NCBI GenBank assembly: GCA_900754715.1
Contig: CAAEDX010000208.1
Coordinates: forward strand, 1 to 17,033
Direction of reading: 5' to 3'
Source: Erysipelotrichaceae bacterium
GTDB lineage: Bacteria > Bacillota_I > Bacilli_A > Erysipelotrichales > Erysipelotrichaceae
Length of the DNA: 17,033 nt
The notes under the pieces are model-generated. The model was given only the letters and a program-made list of their open reading frames with translations, was not told where the DNA came from and made no database searches. Shown one piece after another: positions 14,801-17,033 of this stretch. The position numbers and the translations under genes were made by a program. Within the stretch, counting starts at the first letter, position 1. Every line of letters begins with the position of its first letter.

Positions 14801-17033
14801 AATCATGAAGTGCTCAAGAACGCCAAGCTGTTCACCACTGAGGGACGTACGCCTTCACAGGATGTCTATGGCTATTCCGCATGGAATGATGAGCAAGGCT
14901 TTGTCTCCTTCGTCAATCCGACCGCAGCCGAAAAGACCTTTACGCTGACATTGGATGATCTTGTCGGCGTGCCGCAAAATATGCGGGATCTGGCCCAGGT
15001 GCGCATCTATCCTTATGCGTCCGCGCCAGATGGCACCAGTGTCAGCTACGGTGATACGATGCAAGTTACGCTGGCTCCGTTCAGCTCACAGATCTATCAG
15101 TTCGGCATCACTGATGCACAGGCGCCGCAAGTTGTTTCTGCCCGCATCACGGATGACGATACGGTCGAAGTACGCTTTGACGAGAGAGTGAATGACGCGA
15201 TCAGTTTCACGATCGACGGTGCATCCGCGTCAGCGCAGCTGAGCGATGATTATCGGACCTTCGTGATCAGTGCCGCAAACCTCTCTGATTCTGCACAATT
15301 GCGCATCAGCGGCATCTGCGATATTTATGGCAACACGGCTGCGAATCAGGAGATGACCATTCGCAGTGCCAATGAGATCGCATCCGTGCAAGATGCGGAA
15401 GATGTGCCAGGCGCGGCTGCAGTGCAGAGCGCCGATGGCGATACATACCTGAACCTGCGCGGCAGCACATATCCGATCACGGAAGCAGGCATCGCCGGCA
15501 ACAACGACTTCAGCGTCTCTTTGACCTTGAATACGATCGACACAGATACGGTGCTGCTGCAGCAAGGAAATGACTTTTCCATCGGCATCGATGCGGAAGG
15601 CTATGTGAAAGCCAGCATCGGTACGGTATCTCTGAGCAGCAAAGAGAATGTGACGACCGTGAGCGAAAAAGCCAGCGGCATCTTCGGCACTGATTCTTAT
15701 CAGGAGACTAAGACCACGACCGCTGTCATCGGCAAGATCAATGACGGCAGAAATCATGCCATCATGCTTGTCCGTGAAGTCAATGGCATGCTGAAGCTGT
15801 ATGTGGATGGCAGCCTGAGCGCATCTGCTTACGAAGAGACAAAACGCAACGAAACGCTGAACGGCGGAACCATCGTATTGGGCGATGCTTCTTACAACGG
15901 CTATGTGGGCAATGTCTCGATCCGCAACAGCGCCCTGTATTATGATGATGCACAGCAGTTTGCGCAGGATCACGCGATCGCGCTTGATGCACGACCGCTT
16001 GCCAAAGAGGGCTGGAGCGCTGAGGCATGCAGCGAGCAGACTTCCGTGCCAGGCACTGGCGGCGATGGCGCGGCCATGGATGTCGTGGACGGAAACAACA
16101 ACACGTATTGGCACAGCAACTACAGCGGCGGCGATACGTGCGAAGATACCCATACGCTTACGGTAGACTTTGGTCAGACTGTGACCTTTGATAATCTGGA
16201 ATACGTGGCCAGACCAGGGGCAGGCAATGGCACCTGGACAAGCGTCACGATCATCGGTATCGATGAAGAGGGCAATGCACAGACATTGATGGAAGAGCAG
16301 AGCGTGACGCTGACGGACAACAAGGCAGTATTCGCGTTCGCGACGCCACAGACATACCGTGCCGTGCGCTTTGTGTTCACCGGCACCGGCGGTTTTGGTT
16401 CCGCAGCCGAGATCAATGCGACCCGCAATGTCGTTCAAGTCGATACCAGCGAGATCGCCGCGCTCCAGCAGGAAGCGCAGCAGCTCTTGCAGAGCGTCGA
16501 CCCGCAAGGATACACGAGCGAAAGCTATGACGCATTCAAGGCAGTCGCCGATCAGATCGCACAGCTCAATCCGTTCATCGATGAGGGAACAGATGTCAGC
16601 GCCCTGCGCACTTCTCTGAACGACGCTTATCAGGCCCTTGAGCCGATCAGTGGAGAGCCGGCCAGCGACGCAGCCATCGAAGCACTCAAAACCATGGTCG
16701 AAAAAGCCAATGCGCTTGGTTCTGATGATGCGGCATTGAATGCAGCGATCGAAGCCGCACAGGCTGTCCTGAATGAAGAGACACCGAGCGCAACGGCAGT
16801 CGTCACCGCATTGCTCAACCTGAGCGAAGCGATGCAGGCAGTGAATGCCGGTGAAAGCGTAGATGCGCTGAAAGAAGATGTGCAGGCCACGATCGATTTC
16901 ATCAATGAGAATATCCTGAATGACACAGAGGGACTCCGTCCGGCCAAAGTACAGGCGCTGAGAGATGCCGTACAAGCAGCGCAGGATGCAGTGGACGATC
17001 CTGAAGCAGACGCTGATCAGCTGAAAGCAGCGA
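11858..17033 (+). CDS. Very large secreted multidomain glycosidase (GH36/clan GH-D-like) with discoidin, LamG-like and FIVAR-like domains; runs off the window
   Basis: The frame is open from the ATG at 11858 (GGAGG eight bases upstream) to the window end, at least 1725 residues. Domains by eye: signal peptide (1 to about 25, ending QAQA); start of a beta-sandwich (30-100); two discoidin (F5/8 type C, CBM32-like) domains at about 104-260 and 270-437; the rest of the sandwich (440-635); and a barrel-like catalytic part (635-1085). It contains YNSWYDNM near 642, VVDDGW at 680-685, KFP, FGVWVGPQGG and YWKWDG. D803 in the KWD motif resembles the GH36 nucleophile, and D878 or D881 (VQDSGDTG) may be the acid/base. 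After this come an Ig-like domain (1088-1170), a LamG-like domain (1216-1370), a third discoidin domain (1380-1524) and FIVAR-like helical repeats. The likely substrates are alpha-linked Gal or GalNAc on host or dietary glycans. The GH family is an inference from motifs. The C-terminus and any cell wall anchor are outside the window. Confidence 0.8.
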   Translation, partial: MKKLLKFTLAASMAMSVIPLQAQANEAGGDVVISEDGTEVTIGNGYLSRTFSIEGNRLRTTAITNSRINEMFAPAAGSEDFIINLVDDTQDVEEIIIPPSVPLSREGWSAQLYNAQGVAFDQVDRLFDGDPDTYVDQYRNAGMPITLEIDLGSVQKVGSFSFQKRPGYSDPVYGINGTMGEYKLYVSEDGEVWKEAGAGEFTEEDYNLHEEDGLYNVGDLVYGNFDQIYETRYVRIDTLSDALGTTEEFTGAEIMLYEDQAARSTETILPSQEIGRDGWNVTLAGAAAASLFDGNDATTAVGSLNDEIIIDLGSVQSVGSFSYQKRPGYHQSAWGINGTMGEYALFVSTDGSEWIPAGTGAFTREEYGLHEVVLDAPQTSDGITHPAGTTLYNVGNLVYGNFDQIYETRYVKIVPKSDVLGSTDEFHGAEIHLYADQKIVPEIVEEDHDIRASELSVEDVRVENNTLRVSFAPFALQGVNWDIDMVAAMEDGKHYMNTWLEIGADDPSAAAIDYIDLDHFVIPEDAQDVWSIPDESQISSMWIGKHELMLGQPIYADGLFFGSEFPAQETDIEDDAMKIRYYSGKTIAKMAEDGQEVMDGGTFRTWNNVVGAAQGTETAVVQTDFFDYIEDIATPSDFRKQYNSWYDNMMNISDASIASSFLGAEKGLAQNGVEPLDSYVVDDGWNNYNNEIGGVNAPAASGTTQNQTGFWEFNSKFPNELYTSTELTDKLQSSFGVWVGPQGGYNYFGGFSRYLEAMGTGYVQHNSALGDVICTGSRKYIQNFEDRFVDYQTRFDIDYWKWDGFASRPCNAEDHDHMVGGDNNMYFTSDMWEAWTDLFEHARAARAAEGKGLWINATCYVNLSPWLLQWVNTVWVQDSGDTGQAGDTTAARHQQKIYYRDDVYYNLYVNNEIQFPLKNIYNHDPIYGVSDGSSATTDVFREFLFDNAMRGTAFWELYYSPSIMDDAKWQVTADALDFAESNHEVLKNAKLFTTEGRTPSQDVYGYSAWNDEQGFVSFVNPTAAEKTFTLTLDDLVGVPQNMRDLAQVRIYPYASAPDGTSVSYGDTMQVTLAPFSSQIYQFGITDAQAPQVVSARITDDDTVEVRFDERVNDAISFTIDGASASAQLSDDYRTFVISAANLSDSAQLRISGICDIYGNTAANQEMTIRSANEIASVQDAEDVPGAAAVQSADGDTYLNLRGSTYPITEAGIAGNNDFSVSLTLNTIDTDTVLLQQGNDFSIGIDAEGYVKASIGTVSLSSKENVTTVSEKASGIFGTDSYQETKTTTAVIGKINDGRNHAIMLVREVNGMLKLYVDGSLSASAYEETKRNETLNGGTIVLGDASYNGYVGNVSIRNSALYYDDAQQFAQDHAIALDARPLAKEGWSAEACSEQTSVPGTGGDGAAMDVVDGNNNTYWHSNYSGGDTCEDTHTLTVDFGQTVTFDNLEYVARPGAGNGTWTSVTIIGIDEEGNAQTLMEEQSVTLTDNKAVFAFATPQTYRAVRFVFTGTGGFGSAAEINATRNVVQVDTSEIAALQQEAQQLLQSVDPQGYTSESYDAFKAVADQIAQLNPFIDEGTDVSALRTSLNDAYQALEPISGEPASDAAIEALKTMVEKANALGSDDAALNAAIEAAQAVLNEETPSATAVVTALLNLSEAMQAVNAGESVDALKEDVQATIDFINENILNDTEGLRPAKVQALRDAVQAAQDAVDDPEADADQLKAA
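12302..12637 (+). repeat. Discoidin repeat unit 1 inside the glycosidase gene
   Basis: Codons for residues 149-260. The unit shares long near-identical stretches with unit 2 (IDLGSVQ, QKRPGY, GINGTMGEY, LVYGNFDQIYETRYV), and the likeness extends to the DNA, for example TATGGCAATTT and GACCAGATCTATGAGAC. Confidence 0.85.
12785..13168 (+). repeat. Discoidin repeat unit 2 inside the glycosidase gene
   Basis: Codons for residues 310-437, homologous to unit 1. It carries 16 extra codons (around VVLDAPQTSDGITHPAG) just before the shared LYNVG stretch. The third discoidin domain at about 1380-1524 is much more distant. Confidence 0.85.

Noticed and set aside
15230..16975. 581-codon open frame on the minus strand inside the glycosidase gene
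   Set aside because: The plus strand encodes recognisable LamG-like and discoidin domains here. The minus product is Cys/Ile/Arg-rich without domains and has no ribosome binding site or promoter that I can see.

Overview
The window looks like the chromosome of a fairly GC-rich, low-GC-lineage (Firmicutes/Bacillota) bacterium, most likely a gut member of the Erysipelotrichia. The grounds are an ATP synthase operon end, then secA-prfB, a YitT-family gene and ftsE/ftsX in the order known from Bacillus-type genomes, a MscL with a C-terminal zinc ribbon, and a very large secreted glycosidase of the kind gut Firmicutes use on host glycans. The genus cannot be fixed from the sequence alone.

Layout. 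Bases 1-1709 hold the end of the F-type ATP synthase operon: the tail of atpG, atpD, and a very short atpC, closed by a terminator at about 1719-1747. A gap of about 750 bases (1710-2460) follows. It holds a perfect 19-bp inverted repeat, a second long hairpin, a few micro-ORFs and the probable secA promoter. secA and prfB (2461-6129) overlap by four bases, and prfB carries the classical programmed +1 frameshift. A bidirectional terminator separates prfB from mscL, which is on the minus strand. mscL is divergent from a YitT-family membrane protein gene.

Bases 7669-11543 form a tight four-gene operon: ftsX, a secreted coiled-coil M23 peptidase, ftsE, and a second ftsX. The stop/start overlaps or short spacings suggest coupled translation. 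The likely job is an ABC-type transmembrane switch that turns on a cell wall hydrolase outside the membrane. The unusual part is that two different FtsX proteins serve one FtsE, with the hydrolase gene between them. This is the strongest candidate in the window for an under-described system.

After a terminator, a 300-base control region contains a perfect tandem 20-bp repeat, a cre-like site, a micro-ORF with a strong ribosome binding site and a good promoter. It leads into a huge secreted multidomain protein (11858 to beyond the window end, at least 1725 residues). This has a signal peptide, a GH36/clan-D-like catalytic region with two discoidin-type (F5/8 type C) domains nested inside its N-terminal part, an Ig-like domain, a LamG-like domain, a third discoidin domain and FIVAR-like helical repeats. 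It is probably an alpha-galactosidase or alpha-N-acetylgalactosaminidase type enzyme acting on host or dietary glycans.
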